A stretch of 64,000 nt of DNA from JAKFWF01 sp963732635 (GCA_963732635.1 CAVTAL010000002.1:1-64000), one strand, 5' to 3'; shown: positions 1 through 9,586, numbered from the stretch's first letter. Notes: generated by a model not told the origin, from the letters alone. Made by a program: numbers and translations.

Positions 1-166
1 CATCGAGCGTCGGAATTTTTGGACGTTCGGCATCCAGGCCTGGAATTTGGCTACGGCCTCAGACGGCTTGATCAAAACTGATCGGTGAGCACGGCGCTGA
101 GGCCGCAGACGTTTGCCATGGCCTGTTGATCAGCCGGAAATTGGTTCGCGCCGTCGCAGTTCTGCC

Positions 167-916
167 TCACGGCAAATAGCCCTCGAACGTCGGGGCGTCG
201 GCCCACTCGGCGGCAGCCTTACGGTCGGCTACGGTTTTTACCGTCCAGCAGAATAGCGGCATTTCGAGGCCCTCGCGCAGGAAGCGCGTCACCGGCGTCG
301 GCAATGCCTTGACATCGTAGCTGATGAAGCTCGGTTGCACTGGGCCGCATTCGAGCAGGTGTGTGAGGCGATAGGCGCGCTCGGCGCTCAAGGTGTCGAG
401 CCACCAGCCCTCGCCCTTGTAGATGCCTGATACGATGCCGCGCGGCACCTTCGGCGCCAGTTCGCGCATCCGCGCCATGACGACCGGATCGAACGACATC
501 AGGCCGAGCGGGCCTTTGTACTCCTGGACCAACCCGGCAATCGCCTTGAGGAATTTAGGCCGAGCCGGTAGCCAATCGCTCTTGATCTCGACCAGCAGCG
601 GCACTCGGCCACCGACCAATTCCAGAAAGTCGGCAAACGAAATGATGCGCGTGTCTTGGCCCCGATAGCGCAGCCTTTTCACATCCGCGCATCCAAGGGC
701 GTTGATCGGTCCATTGGCGTCAATCAACCGGTCGACGGTGAAATCGTGGAACACCATCGGCGTGTCGTCGTTGAGGGGCTGCAGGTCGCATTCGATGCCG
801 TAGCCGTGTGTGATCGCCGCCTCGAACGCCGGCGCGGTGTTCTCGATGATGCCCTTGGGCGCATCGTGTAGGCCACGATGAGCGATGGGTCGGAAAAAAG
901 TGGTTCTGTCGATCAT
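167..916 (-). CDS. Glycerophosphodiester phosphodiesterase (GDPD family)
   Basis: Predicted metal-dependent hydrolase that splits glycerophosphodiesters into sn-glycerol 3-phosphate and an alcohol. The 249-residue protein has the GDPD signatures: HRG at residues 13-15, EN at 26-27, the E-x-D pair (E42, D44), HD at 57-58 and a later VEIKSD strand. It has no signal peptide, so it resembles cytoplasmic UgpQ-type enzymes rather than periplasmic GlpQ. The 166 bases downstream, to the window edge, show no supported gene. Assignment to the family is firm; the physiological substrate is not known from sequence. Confidence 0.9.
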   Translation of the reverse strand: MIDRTTFFRPIAHRGLHDAPKGIIENTAPAFEAAITHGYGIECDLQPLNDDTPMVFHDFTVDRLIDANGPINALGCADVKRLRYRGQDTRIISFADFLELVGGRVPLLVEIKSDWLPARPKFLKAIAGLVQEYKGPLGLMSFDPVVMARMRELAPKVPRGIVSGIYKGEGWWLDTLSAERAYRLTHLLECGPVQPSFISYDVKALPTPVTRFLREGLEMPLFCWTVKTVADRKAAAEWADAPTFEGYLP

Positions 917-1081
917 GGCCGCAATTATGGACCAACCGAGGCTAGATTAGCCACGTTTGATGCACACATAGCGTCCAGATATTGTGTCGCGGAGGTTTAG
1001 GGCGGCCTTTGCAAGCGCGCCCTGCCGCTCTAACCTCTCACCTGACTTGAAGTTCACGGCATTAGCGAAGGACATCGACGG

Positions 1082-1942
1082 ATGGCGCCAGCTTTGAGAT
1101 ATGCGGCCTTCGCGGGGCTTGCATCGTTTCTGTTCCCGGCCTTCGCTGCGGCCGCGACGGCAGCCGAGCTGGTCGGCCTCGCGGCCCACCGGGCAGTGTA
1201 TGAGATCACGCTCGACAAGGCCAAGGCTGGCGGCGGCGTTTCGGAGCTGACCGGCCGGATGGTGTACGAACTGACCGGCAGTGTCTGCGAGGGCTACACC
1301 CAGACAATGCGCTTTGTCACCCGCATGACCGGTCAGGATGGTGAGGCTACGATCAACGACCTCAGGTCTTCGACCGTCGAGGATGTCGGAACCCGCAATT
1401 TCAAGTTTTCTTCCAGCCAGTATCGCAACGATCAACTCTCCGAAGCAGTTGCTGGCGACGCCAAGCGCGAGACGGGCGAGGCACCAACCAAGGTAGTGAT
1501 CACCAAGCCGAAAAAGCATAGCATCGACGTGCCGGCGAGCGCGCTGTTCCCGGTGCAGCATTCGATCGCGATGCTGGCGGCGGCGCGGGCCGGCAAGTCG
1601 ATCTTCGCAGCCGATCTCTACGACGGCTCCGAAAAGGGCGAGAAGGTCTACGCCACCACCGCCGTCATCGGCGGTCGGCAGGCGCCAGGCAAGAGCCCGA
1701 AAGCGCCGAACGTCAAGAATGCCGAAAAGCTGGATACGCTGGCCGCTTGGCCGGTGTCGCTCAGCTATTTCGACAAGAAGGCGGATAAATCCGATGCCGC
1801 ACCTTCGTATGAGTTGGCGTTCCTGTTCTTCGAGAACGGCGTCAGCCAGCGGCTGTTCATCGACTACGGCGATTTTTCCATTCGCGGCGCCTTGAAGGAT
1901 CTGGTGTTCCTCGATACGCCTCCTTGCGACAAGAAGCCGTGA
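1082..1942 (+). CDS. EipB-like periplasmic cell-envelope integrity protein (DUF1849)
   Basis: A 286-residue exported protein with an N-terminal signal peptide (about residues 1-27, Ala-rich hydrophobic core). The mature part begins with LVGLAAHRAVYEITL, typical of the DUF1849/EipB family of Alphaproteobacteria. In Brucella, EipB is a periplasmic beta-spiral protein needed for envelope integrity. One cysteine lies in GSVCEGY and another near the C-terminus (TPPCDKKP), matching the conserved disulfide pair of the family. It sits 16 bases upstream of an acyl-CoA dehydrogenase gene and could be cotranscribed with it. Confidence 0.85.
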   Translation: MAPALRYAAFAGLASFLFPAFAAAATAAELVGLAAHRAVYEITLDKAKAGGGVSELTGRMVYELTGSVCEGYTQTMRFVTRMTGQDGEATINDLRSSTVEDVGTRNFKFSSSQYRNDQLSEAVAGDAKRETGEAPTKVVITKPKKHSIDVPASALFPVQHSIAMLAAARAGKSIFAADLYDGSEKGEKVYATTAVIGGRQAPGKSPKAPNVKNAEKLDTLAAWPVSLSYFDKKADKSDAAPSYELAFLFFENGVSQRLFIDYGDFSIRGALKDLVFLDTPPCDKKP

Positions 1943-1958
1943 GCGGAGCGAAGCGCAG

Positions 1959-3135
1959 ATGAACTTCCAGCTTTCCGAAGACCAGCAGGCGATTCAGGAA
2001 ACAGCCCTCGCCTTCGCCAAGGAGCGGATCGCGCCGTTCGCATCGGAGTGGGACGAGAAGAGCCACTTCCCGGTTGATGTGATCCGCGAGACGGCGGCGC
2101 TGGGCATGGCGACGATCTACGTGCCGGAAGCCAAGGGCGGTTCCGGCTTGAAGCGCATGGATGGCGCGCTGATCTTCGAGGCCTTGTCCTACGGCTGCCC
2201 GGCGATTGCGGCCTACATTTCGATCCACAACATGGTGGCGTGGATGCTCGGCCAATACGGCTCGGCCGGCCAGATCGCCGAGTGGATGCCGAAGCTCAAT
2301 TCGATGGAGTGGCTGTCGAGCTACTGCCTGACCGAGCCGGGTGCCGGTTCCGACGCCGCCGCAATGAAGACCAAGGCCGAGCGGGTCGGCGACCACTATG
2401 TCCTCAACGGGACCAAGCAGTTCATCTCCGGCGCCGGCGTCGCTGATTTGTATTTCGTGTTCGCGCGTTCGGGCGGTGAAGGCGCCAACGGCGTATCGGC
2501 GTTCGTGGTGCACAAGGGCACGCCCGGCCTGTCATTCGGCGTTGTCGAGCGCAAGATGGGCTGGAACGCGCAGCCGACCAGGGCAGTGATTTTCGAGAAC
2601 TGCAAGGTGCCGGTGGCGAACCTCGTCGGCGAGGAGGGCAAGCGGCTTCAAGTTCGCGATGTCGGGGCTCGACGGTGGCCGGGTCAATATCGGCGCCTGT
2701 TCGCTCGGACCTTCGGCGAGCGCGCTCGACAAGGCGCGGGCCTACATGTTCGAGCGCAAGGCGTTCGGCCAGGACTTGAGCCAGTTCCAGGCGCTGCAGT
2801 TCAAGATCGCCGACATGGCAACCAACCTCGAGGCCGCGCGGCTGATGATCTATCGCGCTGCCGACGCGCTCGATCGTGCCGACCCCCAGGCGAGCATGTA
2901 TTCAGCGATGGCCAAGCGCTATGCCACTGATCTGGGCTTCGAGATTGTCAACGAAGCGCTGCAGATCCACGGCGGCTACGGCTATCTGAAGGACTACGGG
3001 TTAGAGAAACTGGTCCGCGACCTGCGCGTCCACCAGATCCTCGAAGGCACCAACGAGATCATGCGCGTCGTGATCGCAAGGAAGGTGCTGGGCGGGAAAT
3101 CGGGGGTAGGGGCTGCACAGCAGCAGGCGCGTTGA
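1959..3135 (+). pseudogene. Isobutyryl-CoA dehydrogenase-like acyl-CoA dehydrogenase, one frameshift
   Basis: Flavin acyl-CoA dehydrogenase, probably the valine-pathway isobutyryl-CoA dehydrogenase type. The first frame runs from MNFQLSEDQQ through CLTEPGAGSDAA and the ISGAG/NGTK region to VGEEGK. The second frame continues from GFKFAMSGLDGGRVNIGA to LQIHGGYGYLKDY and ILEGTNEIMRVVI. An extra C at about 2643 separates them; removing it gives a continuous protein of about 391 residues, the usual family length. All core motifs are present, so the break may be a sequencing error. Ethylmalonyl-CoA pathway genes nearby fit a branched-chain acyl-CoA role. Confidence 0.85.
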
Positions 3136-3348
3136 TGCGACAGTGCAATACGCATCGCTCGGGCGACGTCATACCGCTGACTATCAATGCGGCTATCGCC
3201 GGGGAAGTTGTCGCGTTGCCGGATCTGGTCGAGGATGAAAGCGTTCTGACTTTCGGTCGATTTATGCAGCAGCCACTGACGGCATCGATGACGCATCAAC
3301 GACCAATTCGGCTTCTATAGGCCGCTGTCGTCACACAAATCCCTGAAC

Positions 3349-3381
3349 AAAAAAGCCCGCGAGGCTTGTCGCCCCGCGAGC
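3349..3381 (-). terminator. Rho-independent terminator
   Basis: On the minus strand a 10-bp stem (GCTCGCGGGG with CCTCGCGGGC, two G-U pairs) has a 7-base loop and is followed by TTTTTT. It lies just downstream of the corrected stop of the small secreted-protein gene ending at 3409. Confidence 0.8.
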
Positions 3382-3408
3382 CAGAAATCTCACTCATCCA
3401 TACCCGCC

Positions 3409-3778
3409 TCAGCAGTCTTCGCGGACCTCGAGCCGGCGGCAGGCCCAGTTCTGGCCGTCGTCGCAGCGGCGTTCCAGTGCCGGGCAGCTCAGGCCGTCGC
3501 CGCCGCCAGCGATAATAGCGGCGCTCGCCGCTGTTGGCGCGGGCGGCTTCGATGGCAATCGCGGTGCCGACGACGGCAGCGGCAACGCCGAGTCCGATAT
3601 TGCGATTGCGGTTGGAATTGCGCGGGCCTGGGCCGGGCTTCACCACCACCACTTTCGCACCCGGCTTCACAAAGACCTTCTTGGTCGTGACCTGTGCGCT
3701 TGCCGCGCCCACGCTTGCGGCGATCAGGCAGAGGCTGAGCGCACTTGCGACTGCTTTGCCGATAAAGGATTTTTTCAC
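3409..3778 (-). pseudogene. Small secreted Cys-containing protein, one frameshift
   Basis: Starts at GTG 3778 with a GGGAG ribosome-binding site and encodes a clear signal peptide (VKKSFIGKAVASALSLC...ASAQ). A basic segment (KKVFVKPGAKVVVVKPG) and a glycine/alanine hydrophobic stretch follow. As written the frame drifts into an Arg/Pro-rich tail near 3500. Shifting one base in the CGG repeat instead gives a tail with LSCPALERRCDDG, NWACRRLE and a final EDC before a stop at 3409. That tail carries four cysteines and has the look of a conserved family. The terminator immediately downstream supports the corrected end. No specific function is known. Confidence 0.6.
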
Positions 3779-4009
3779 AGACGTATCTCCCGCTATTTGT
3801 GACGCCCACCGACCGGGCATGCCCGTGATGAAGCCGACCGCTGGCGCTGGTCAAATGTGACCTTTTCATGGCACCCAATGACAGGCAATCAACAAAGTGC
3901 GCCAAACTGGCAGTGGCATATTCTTTGTGTTGAACATCGTAAATTGTGGGTCGCGCGATCTACAACTCATGTTGGTTGCCGCCGACACGCAACGTATTGG
4001 AGATTGTTC

Positions 4010-4228
4010 ATGCCAAAATTCGCTCGAGTAGCCGCAGGAATTCTCCTGGGGTTCGCGATCGGTGTAGCAACGGGCGTGGCGCTGATTTCGCTATTCTCCG
4101 GCAACACGCACGACAAGAGCGCTGAAATGGCGATGACGTCGGTCTTTGTTGCGGGGCCGGTCGGCGCCATCCTCGGATTATTCGTAGGGCTGTTTTGGAA
4201 AAGGCGCGCGGTACCGGGCGACCGTTGA
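4010..4228 (+). CDS. Small two-helix membrane protein
   Basis: The 72-residue protein starts at MPKFARV; upstream codons in frame have no membrane-protein character. It has a hydrophobic helix at about residues 5-27 (GILLGFAIGVATGVALI), a short charged linker, then a second helix at about 42-62 (VFVAGPVGAILGLFVGLF), ending with a basic tail WKRRAVPGDR. It is followed 28 bases later by another small membrane protein and the two may form a unit. No family recognised. Confidence 0.55.
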   Translation: MPKFARVAAGILLGFAIGVATGVALISLFSGNTHDKSAEMAMTSVFVAGPVGAILGLFVGLFWKRRAVPGDR

Positions 4229-4255
4229 ACGCCGAGCCGCAGGGGAGACATTGGG

Positions 4256-4546
4256 ATGAACCTGTCGCCCGACGTGATGCGATACCTCATCTGGGTCGGC
4301 GTTGTCGTGCTGGGCATGATGCTCGCCGAAGTCGATCGTCGCGTGATCGGGCGTTGGCTGTTCGGTTTTCTGCTTGTCGCTGGGGTTGTGGGCGGGCTGG
4401 CTCTGACGGTCGTCAGCCCGTTCAGCTTTGGCGGATCGAGTTACTACATGGAGGGCGTCATTATTTCCGCTGGATCTGCCATGGCACTGATCGGCTATCT
4501 CGCCGCTGCCCTGGCCAGATTTCTGACGCTGCGTCTCAGCAAGTAA
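4256..4546 (+). CDS. Small hydrophobic membrane protein
   Basis: A 96-residue protein with GGGGAG upstream of ATG. Three hydrophobic segments are visible: about 9-22 (YLIWVGVVVLGMML), 34-52 (WLFGFLLVAGVVGGLAL) and 65-90 (GVIISAGSAMALIGYLAAALA). No family was recognised. Its 3' end overlaps the convergent MaoC gene by 11 bases. Confidence 0.6.
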   Translation: MNLSPDVMRYLIWVGVVVLGMMLAEVDRRVIGRWLFGFLLVAGVVGGLALTVVSPFSFGGSSYYMEGVIISAGSAMALIGYLAAALARFLTLRLSK

Positions 4547-5036
4547 TCGGGTCGGCCACCTTCCGCCGCAGCAAATACCGGTGGCGACCTTCGAGCACGA
4601 GAATGCCCTTCTGGTTGTGCACGGTGCTCTTCAATCCGATCACGCCTGTCGTGCGGTTCGGTGTCAATTCGTCGACCTCCAGTGCCGGATAGAGCGTGTC
4701 GCCAACGAAGACCGGATGCAGGAAGCGGCTCGACTGTTCGAGGAAGGCTTTCAACGACTCTTCGATCAGATGCGGAAAGATGCCTGCGCCGGCGACGGTC
4801 TGGATCGCGACTTGATAGCCGTGCGCGAGCATGCCGGGCATGCCACGCGCCTTGCAGTATTCGACGTCATAGTGAACCGGGTGGTTGTCGCCGCTCGCCG
4901 CCTGGAAAGCCAGGAAGATCGCGTCCGTCATCGTGCGGCTGGGCAAGGGAAAGCGCTCGCCAATCTTGAAGTCGTCGAAATAGCGCTGCTCCGCGATCAT
5001 GCGATGGCGTCGGGGATCGAACGGCTGATCGGTCAT
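4536..5036 (-). CDS. MaoC family (R)-hydratase/dehydratase
   Basis: A 166-residue single hot-dog protein. It contains RYFDDFKIGERFPLPSRTMT, then the MaoC hydratase motif region AASGDNHPVHYD with catalytic Asp and His, and MLAHGYQVAIQ. These proteins hydrate enoyl-CoA or related acyl-CoAs. The partner could be any acyl-CoA pathway nearby (ccr, isobutyryl-CoA dehydrogenase). It is too short to be the double-domain mesaconyl-CoA hydratase of the ethylmalonyl-CoA pathway. Confidence 0.85.
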   Translation of the reverse strand: MTDQPFDPRRHRMIAEQRYFDDFKIGERFPLPSRTMTDAIFLAFQAASGDNHPVHYDVEYCKARGMPGMLAHGYQVAIQTVAGAGIFPHLIEESLKAFLEQSSRFLHPVFVGDTLYPALEVDELTPNRTTGVIGLKSTVHNQKGILVLEGRHRYLLRRKVADPITC

Positions 5037-5082
5037 GGTGAAACCGGTTCCTTGACGCGTACCATTCGTCGAGATCGCCGAT

Positions 5083-5494
5083 TTATCCCTTCAGCCGCTC
5101 CAGCAACTCGCGGATGTCGTCGCGTCCAGGCCTCGGCATCGGTGCCCAACTCGGCTTCGTCCTTCAGTTCGGAGTTCTTGAGGATGCGGGCGACGCATTT
5201 GCGGGCGCCGGACGCCAAGTCGGCGTCCTCAATCTCGCCCTTGTGCTCCTTGAACGCCGTGATGACGTTCTTGGGCAGTCGCGAAGTATCGTCGTCGCGG
5301 GCGGCGGCGACCATCTCGGCGGCTGCCAGCGCATGCGCTGCATCGGTGCCCTCGATATAATCGGTGGCATCCATTTCAAGCAAGGTGTCGAGGGCGGTCT
5401 GCACCGAGGCGAGGCCGTCGGATTCGAAGGCCTCGAGCCACTCGACCGCATCGTCGAGATCGAACGTCACACTTGCCGCCATGGGGGAACTCAC
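5083..5494 (-). pseudogene. DUF4259-like small protein, C-terminal frameshift
   Basis: Starts at GTG 5494 (SD GAGGA) or at the internal ATG 5482. The body has VTFDLDDAVEWLEAFESDG and an ALDTLLEMDATDYIEG segment, the acidic helical pattern of DUF4259 proteins. As written the frame runs into TRRHPRVAGAAEG and overlaps the next gene. One base shift near 5115 gives DDIRELLERLKG and a stop at 5083, a natural helical end. Function unknown; family assignment moderate. Confidence 0.6.
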
Positions 5495-5565
5495 CTGTCC
5501 TCGTGCATTTGCGCACCCCCATAGTTGCGTTCGGCGGGGAGATCAAGAACCCGCGCGGCACCGCA

Positions 5566-6870
5566 TCACTTGAAGCGGCGGGCGCTCTCCTCCAGTACAT
5601 CCTCAAATGTACGCAGTCCGGTGGTTGGACTCGACACCAGCACTGCCATGTTGCCAGGCTTATGCTCGTTCTTGAGCATGCGCACGTGCGCCTTGGGGAT
5701 CTGCAACCAGGGAAACACTTCCGACATGCAAGGATCAACGCGGCGCTCGACCACCAGCTTGTTGGCCTGAGCCGCCTGCAGCAGATTGGCAAAGTGCGAG
5801 CCCTGCACGCGCTTCTGGTGCATCCACAGGTAGCGGGCGTCCATCGTCAGCTTGTAGCCCGTGGTGCCGGCGCAGATAACGACCATGCCGCCACGCTTGA
5901 CCACGAATACCGATACCGGGAAGGTCGAGGCGCCGGGATGCTCGAATACGAAGTCGACGTTATTGCCCTTGCCGGTGGTCTCCCAGATGGCGGCGCCGAA
6001 CTTGCGCGCTTCCTTGAACCAGGTGCCGTATTCCGGCGTGCCGATGTCGGGCATTTCGCCCCAACAATCGAAGTTCTTGCGGTTGATGACGCCGCGGGCG
6101 CCAAGCTGCATGACGAAGTCGCGCTTGTCGTCGTCGGAGACGACGCCGATGGCATTGGCACCGGCCGCCGCGATCAGCTGTACCGCCATCGAGCCAAGGC
6201 CGCCCGAGGCGCCCCAGACCAGCACGTTGTGGCCGGGACGCAAGACGTGCGGGCGATGGCCGAACAGCATGCGATAGGCGGTGGCGAGCACCAGGATGTA
6301 GCAGGCGCTCTCTTCCCAGGTCAGATGCCTTGGGCGTTCCATCAACTGGCGGTCTTGCACGCGGGTGAATTGCGAGAACGAGCCGTCGTTTGTCTCGTAT
6401 CCCCAGATGCGCTGGGAGGACGAGAACATCGGGTCGCCGCCGTTGCATTCCTCGTCGTCGCCGTCATCCTGGTTGCAGTGGACCACGACCTCGTCGCCGA
6501 CCTTCCAGCGCTTGACCTTCGAGCCGACCGCCCAGACGATGCCGGAGGCATCCGAACCAGCGATATGATATGGCTGCTTATGACCGTCGAACGGCGAGAT
6601 CGGCTTGCCAAGCGCTGCCCACACACCGTTGTAGTTGACGCCGGCGGCCATCACGAGAACCAGCACGTCGTGGCTGTCGAGCTCCCAGGTCGGCACCACC
6701 TCGACTTGCATCGCGGTGTCGGGACTGCCATGGCGCTCCTTGCGGATTGCCCAGGCGTACATATTCTTTGGGACATGGCCCAACGGCGGAATCTCGCCGA
6801 CCTCGTAGAGGTCTTTCAAGGGTGCGCCAGCGGCGGCCGATCCTGTCGTGACGGTTGAAGAACTGGCCAT
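5566..6870 (-). CDS. ccr: Crotonyl-CoA carboxylase/reductase
   Basis: Key enzyme of the ethylmalonyl-CoA pathway: NADPH-dependent reductive carboxylation of crotonyl-CoA to (2S)-ethylmalonyl-CoA. Starting from MASSSTV the protein is about 434 residues, the normal size. It shows the MDR fold: VLVLVMAAGVNYNGVWAALG, the Ccr-specific HCNQDDGDDEECNGGDPMFS segment, the NADPH loop VWGASGGLGSMAVQL, and NRKNFDCWGEMPD followed by FVFEHPGASTFPVSVFVV, which are characteristic of Ccr. It lies divergent from ecm, the next pathway mutase, across a short gene. This supports acetyl-CoA assimilation without a glyoxylate shunt, but other pathway genes are not in the window. Confidence 0.96.
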   Translation of the reverse strand: MASSSTVTTGSAAAGAPLKDLYEVGEIPPLGHVPKNMYAWAIRKERHGSPDTAMQVEVVPTWELDSHDVLVLVMAAGVNYNGVWAALGKPISPFDGHKQPYHIAGSDASGIVWAVGSKVKRWKVGDEVVVHCNQDDGDDEECNGGDPMFSSSQRIWGYETNDGSFSQFTRVQDRQLMERPRHLTWEESACYILVLATAYRMLFGHRPHVLRPGHNVLVWGASGGLGSMAVQLIAAAGANAIGVVSDDDKRDFVMQLGARGVINRKNFDCWGEMPDIGTPEYGTWFKEARKFGAAIWETTGKGNNVDFVFEHPGASTFPVSVFVVKRGGMVVICAGTTGYKLTMDARYLWMHQKRVQGSHFANLLQAAQANKLVVERRVDPCMSEVFPWLQIPKAHVRMLKNEHKPGNMAVLVSSPTTGLRTFEDVLEESARRFK

Positions 6871-7128
6871 TGCGGCACCCCCCGTTTTGGCCCCGGCATC
6901 GACGGTTGCGGGGGCGTAATGTTGCAACGCAGCAAGATCACACACAGATGTGGTGACGTTTCAAGCATTTTTTTACCAGTTTGATAGACGGCGCAGCTGC
7001 ATTGTGCCGCGCCGAATTACGTAAACGGCCAATTCATATTGTTAGGATACGTTTTCGATAGACTGAAAAAATGCCGAAGCTGCGGCCTGTTCGGGGGCGG
7101 GCCACACAAGGCAAACGAGGCGCGAGCC

Positions 7129-7473
7129 ATGCAGTTATTTATCTCTCAGATGTTCGCACTCGATACCAATGGACTAACATTGGTGGTGCTGATTTGCGCG
7201 CTCGGTTGCCTCATCATGCATGCGACGCTGCCGGTGCCGATTTTGGCGTTCTTCAGCTATCCGATACTTGTCGTCAGTGCGCTGGCAACCCGTGTGCTTA
7301 TGACCGGCACCAATATGGTGGTCGGCCTTGAGCGCGGTCCAGGTATCGCGTTGACCACCGGCATCGGCATGGTCGTGGCCTTGATCGGTATCGTGGCTAT
7401 GGTGCGGATCATGATGCTGGTCCGCGATGTCACCGGCAAGCAGCCGCGACTGTTGCGGCAATCCAAGGAATAG
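7129..7473 (+). CDS. Small integral membrane protein
   Basis: Start chosen at MQLFISQMF (114 residues), because upstream in-frame codons are not membrane-like. Hydrophobic segments occur at about 14-32 (LTLVVLICALGCLIMHATL), 36-54 (ILAFFSYPILVVSALATRV) and 72-98 (GIALTTGIGMVVALIGIVAMVRIMML). It sits between ccr and ecm, transcribed towards ecm. Function unknown. Confidence 0.6.
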   Translation: MQLFISQMFALDTNGLTLVVLICALGCLIMHATLPVPILAFFSYPILVVSALATRVLMTGTNMVVGLERGPGIALTTGIGMVVALIGIVAMVRIMMLVRDVTGKQPRLLRQSKE

Positions 7474-7576
7474 GCACTCCCAGGCCAGTCTGACAGCCTC
7501 TCAGGCGAAGGGCGTATTCACAGACGGCTGATTCGGATTATGGTCACCATATCGCAGTTGCGAACAAAGGTGACTC

Positions 7577-9586
7577 ATGGCCGCCAAGCCCGCGCCGTCG
7601 AAAGTTGATACAACCGAAGCTGCGCCGCAGCGCGACCAGCCCTGGCTGTTCCGCACCTATGCCGGCCATTCGACGGCGGCGAAATCCAACGAACTCTATC
7701 GGCGCAACCTCGCCAAGGGCCAGACCGGGCTGTCGATCGCCTTCGATCTGCCGACCCAGACCGGCTACGACAGCGACCACGAACTCGCCCGCGGCGAAGT
7801 CGGCAAAGTCGGCGTGCCGGTATCGCACATCGGCGACATGCGGGCGCTGATGGCCGATATCCCGCTCGGGGCCATGAACACCTCGATGACGATCAACGCC
7901 ACCGCCGCCTGGCTGCTGGCGCTTTACGTCGCCGTTGCCGACGAGCAGGGCGTGCCGCGTGGTCAACTGACGGGCACCATCCAGAACGACATCATCAAGG
8001 AGTACCTGTCGCGGGGAACTTATGTGTTCCCGCCCGAGCCATCGCTGCGGCTGATCAAGGATACGGTGGTGTTCTCGTGCGCCGAGGTGCCGCGCTGGAA
8101 CCCGACCAACGTGTGCTCCTATCACCTGCAGGAAGCAGGTGCGACGCCGGTGCAGGAACTGGCCTTCGCGCTCGCCACCGCTATTGCCGTGCTCGATGCG
8201 GTGAAGGCGTCGGGCGCGGTGAAGCCGGAAGCGTTCGGCGCGGTCGTCGGCCGCGTCTCGTTCTTCGTCAACGCCGGTCTCAAGTTCGTCACCGAGATCT
8301 GCAAGATGCGCGCTTTCGTCGATCTATGGGACGAGATCTGCGTGCAGCGCTACGGCGTCACCGACCTCAAGCACCGACTGTTCCGCTACGGGGTGCAGGT
8401 CAACTCGCTGGGGCTCACCGAACAGCAGCCCGAGAACAACGTCTATCGCATCTTGATTGAGATGCTGGCCGTCACGCTGTCGAAGCGGGCGCGGGCGCGC
8501 GCGGTACAATTGCCGGCCTGGAACGAGGCGCTGGGTCTGCCCCGGCCGTGGGATCAACAGTGGTCGCTCAGGATGCAGCAGGTGCTGGCCTACGAGACCG
8601 ACCTGCTGGAATACGGCGACATCTTCGACGGCTCGGCCGAGATCGAGCGCAAGGTCGAGGCGCTCAAAGGGCAGGCCCGCGCCGAATTGGCGGTGATCGA
8701 GGGCATGGGCGGCGCGGTGGCCTCGATCGAGTACATGAAGCGGCGTCTGGTCGAAAGCAACGCCGAGCGGCTGCGCGGCATCGAGACCGGCGCCCAGGTG
8801 GTGGTCGGCGTCAACCGCTGGACCGAGACTGAAGACTCGCCGCTGTCGGCCGGTGACAGCCAGATCGAGGTGGTCGATCCGGCGCTCGAAGCCGAGCAGA
8901 TCACGAAGCTAAAGGCCTGGCGGGCAAATCGTGATCAGGCAGCCGTCGCCAAGGCGCTGGCCGAACTGGAAGCGGCGGCCCGGTCGGGCAGCAACATCAT
9001 GGAGCCGTCGATTGCCGCCGCCAAGGCCGGCGTCACCACCGGCGAGTGGGGCACGACGCTGCGCCGGGTGTTCGGCGAATATCGCGCGCCGACCGGCATC
9101 GGCCGCGCGGCGACCGTCACCAACGAGGGTTTGGTCGCGGTGCGCGCCCAGGTCGAGGCGGTTTCGAAGGGGCTCGGCCGGCGGTTGAAGATCCTGGTCG
9201 GCAAGCCCGGCCTCGACGGTCATTCGAACGGCGCCGAGCAGATCGCGGTGCGTGCCCGCGACAGCGGCATGGAAGTCGTTTACGAGGGCATCCGGCTGAC
9301 CCCGGCGCAGATCGTCCGCGCGGCACTGGATGAAAGCGTCCACGTTGTCGGGCTGTCGATCCTGTCCGGCTCGCACCTCGCCCTGGTCAAGGACGTCATG
9401 GACCGGATGCGGGCCGAGGGCATCGACGACGTGCCGGTGGTGGTCGGCGGCATCATTCCGCCGGACGATGCCCGCGCGTTGAAAGCCATGGGCGTGGCCG
9501 GCGTCTATACACCCAAGGACTTCCAGATCAACGACATCATGGCCGATATCGTGCGGCTGGTGGAGAAGGCGCCGCAGGCGGCCTAA
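7577..9586 (+). CDS. ecm: Ethylmalonyl-CoA mutase (B12-dependent)
   Basis: Converts (2R)-ethylmalonyl-CoA to (2S)-methylsuccinyl-CoA. The 669-residue protein has an N-terminal methylmalonyl-CoA-mutase-type barrel (PWLFRTYAGHS, GLSIAFDLPTQTGYDSDH, TGTIQNDIIKEYLSRGTY). The C-terminal B12 domain has the DxHxxG motif at D547-H549-G552 (GKPGLDGHSNGAEQIA). The SNGAEQIAVRARDSGMEVVYEG stretch is the ethylmalonyl-type variant rather than the DRGAKVIA type of methylmalonyl-CoA mutase. Divergent neighbour ccr makes the preceding pathway step, supporting the specific call. Confidence 0.92.
   Translation: MAAKPAPSKVDTTEAAPQRDQPWLFRTYAGHSTAAKSNELYRRNLAKGQTGLSIAFDLPTQTGYDSDHELARGEVGKVGVPVSHIGDMRALMADIPLGAMNTSMTINATAAWLLALYVAVADEQGVPRGQLTGTIQNDIIKEYLSRGTYVFPPEPSLRLIKDTVVFSCAEVPRWNPTNVCSYHLQEAGATPVQELAFALATAIAVLDAVKASGAVKPEAFGAVVGRVSFFVNAGLKFVTEICKMRAFVDLWDEICVQRYGVTDLKHRLFRYGVQVNSLGLTEQQPENNVYRILIEMLAVTLSKRARARAVQLPAWNEALGLPRPWDQQWSLRMQQVLAYETDLLEYGDIFDGSAEIERKVEALKGQARAELAVIEGMGGAVASIEYMKRRLVESNAERLRGIETGAQVVVGVNRWTETEDSPLSAGDSQIEVVDPALEAEQITKLKAWRANRDQAAVAKALAELEAAARSGSNIMEPSIAAAKAGVTTGEWGTTLRRVFGEYRAPTGIGRAATVTNEGLVAVRAQVEAVSKGLGRRLKILVGKPGLDGHSNGAEQIAVRARDSGMEVVYEGIRLTPAQIVRAALDESVHVVGLSILSGSHLALVKDVMDRMRAEGIDDVPVVVGGIIPPDDARALKAMGVAGVYTPKDFQINDIMADIVRLVEKAPQAA

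Noticed and set aside
1..166. Possible coding sequence at the left window edge
   Set aside because: A minus-strand piece (SKPSEAVAKFQAWMPNVQKF) looks protein-like but is too short and interrupted to call.
5473..6858. Long plus-strand open frame of 461 codons antisense to ccr
   Set aside because: It mirrors the high-GC codon pattern of ccr, whose motifs are unmistakable on the minus strand. The plus-strand translation has no domain character.
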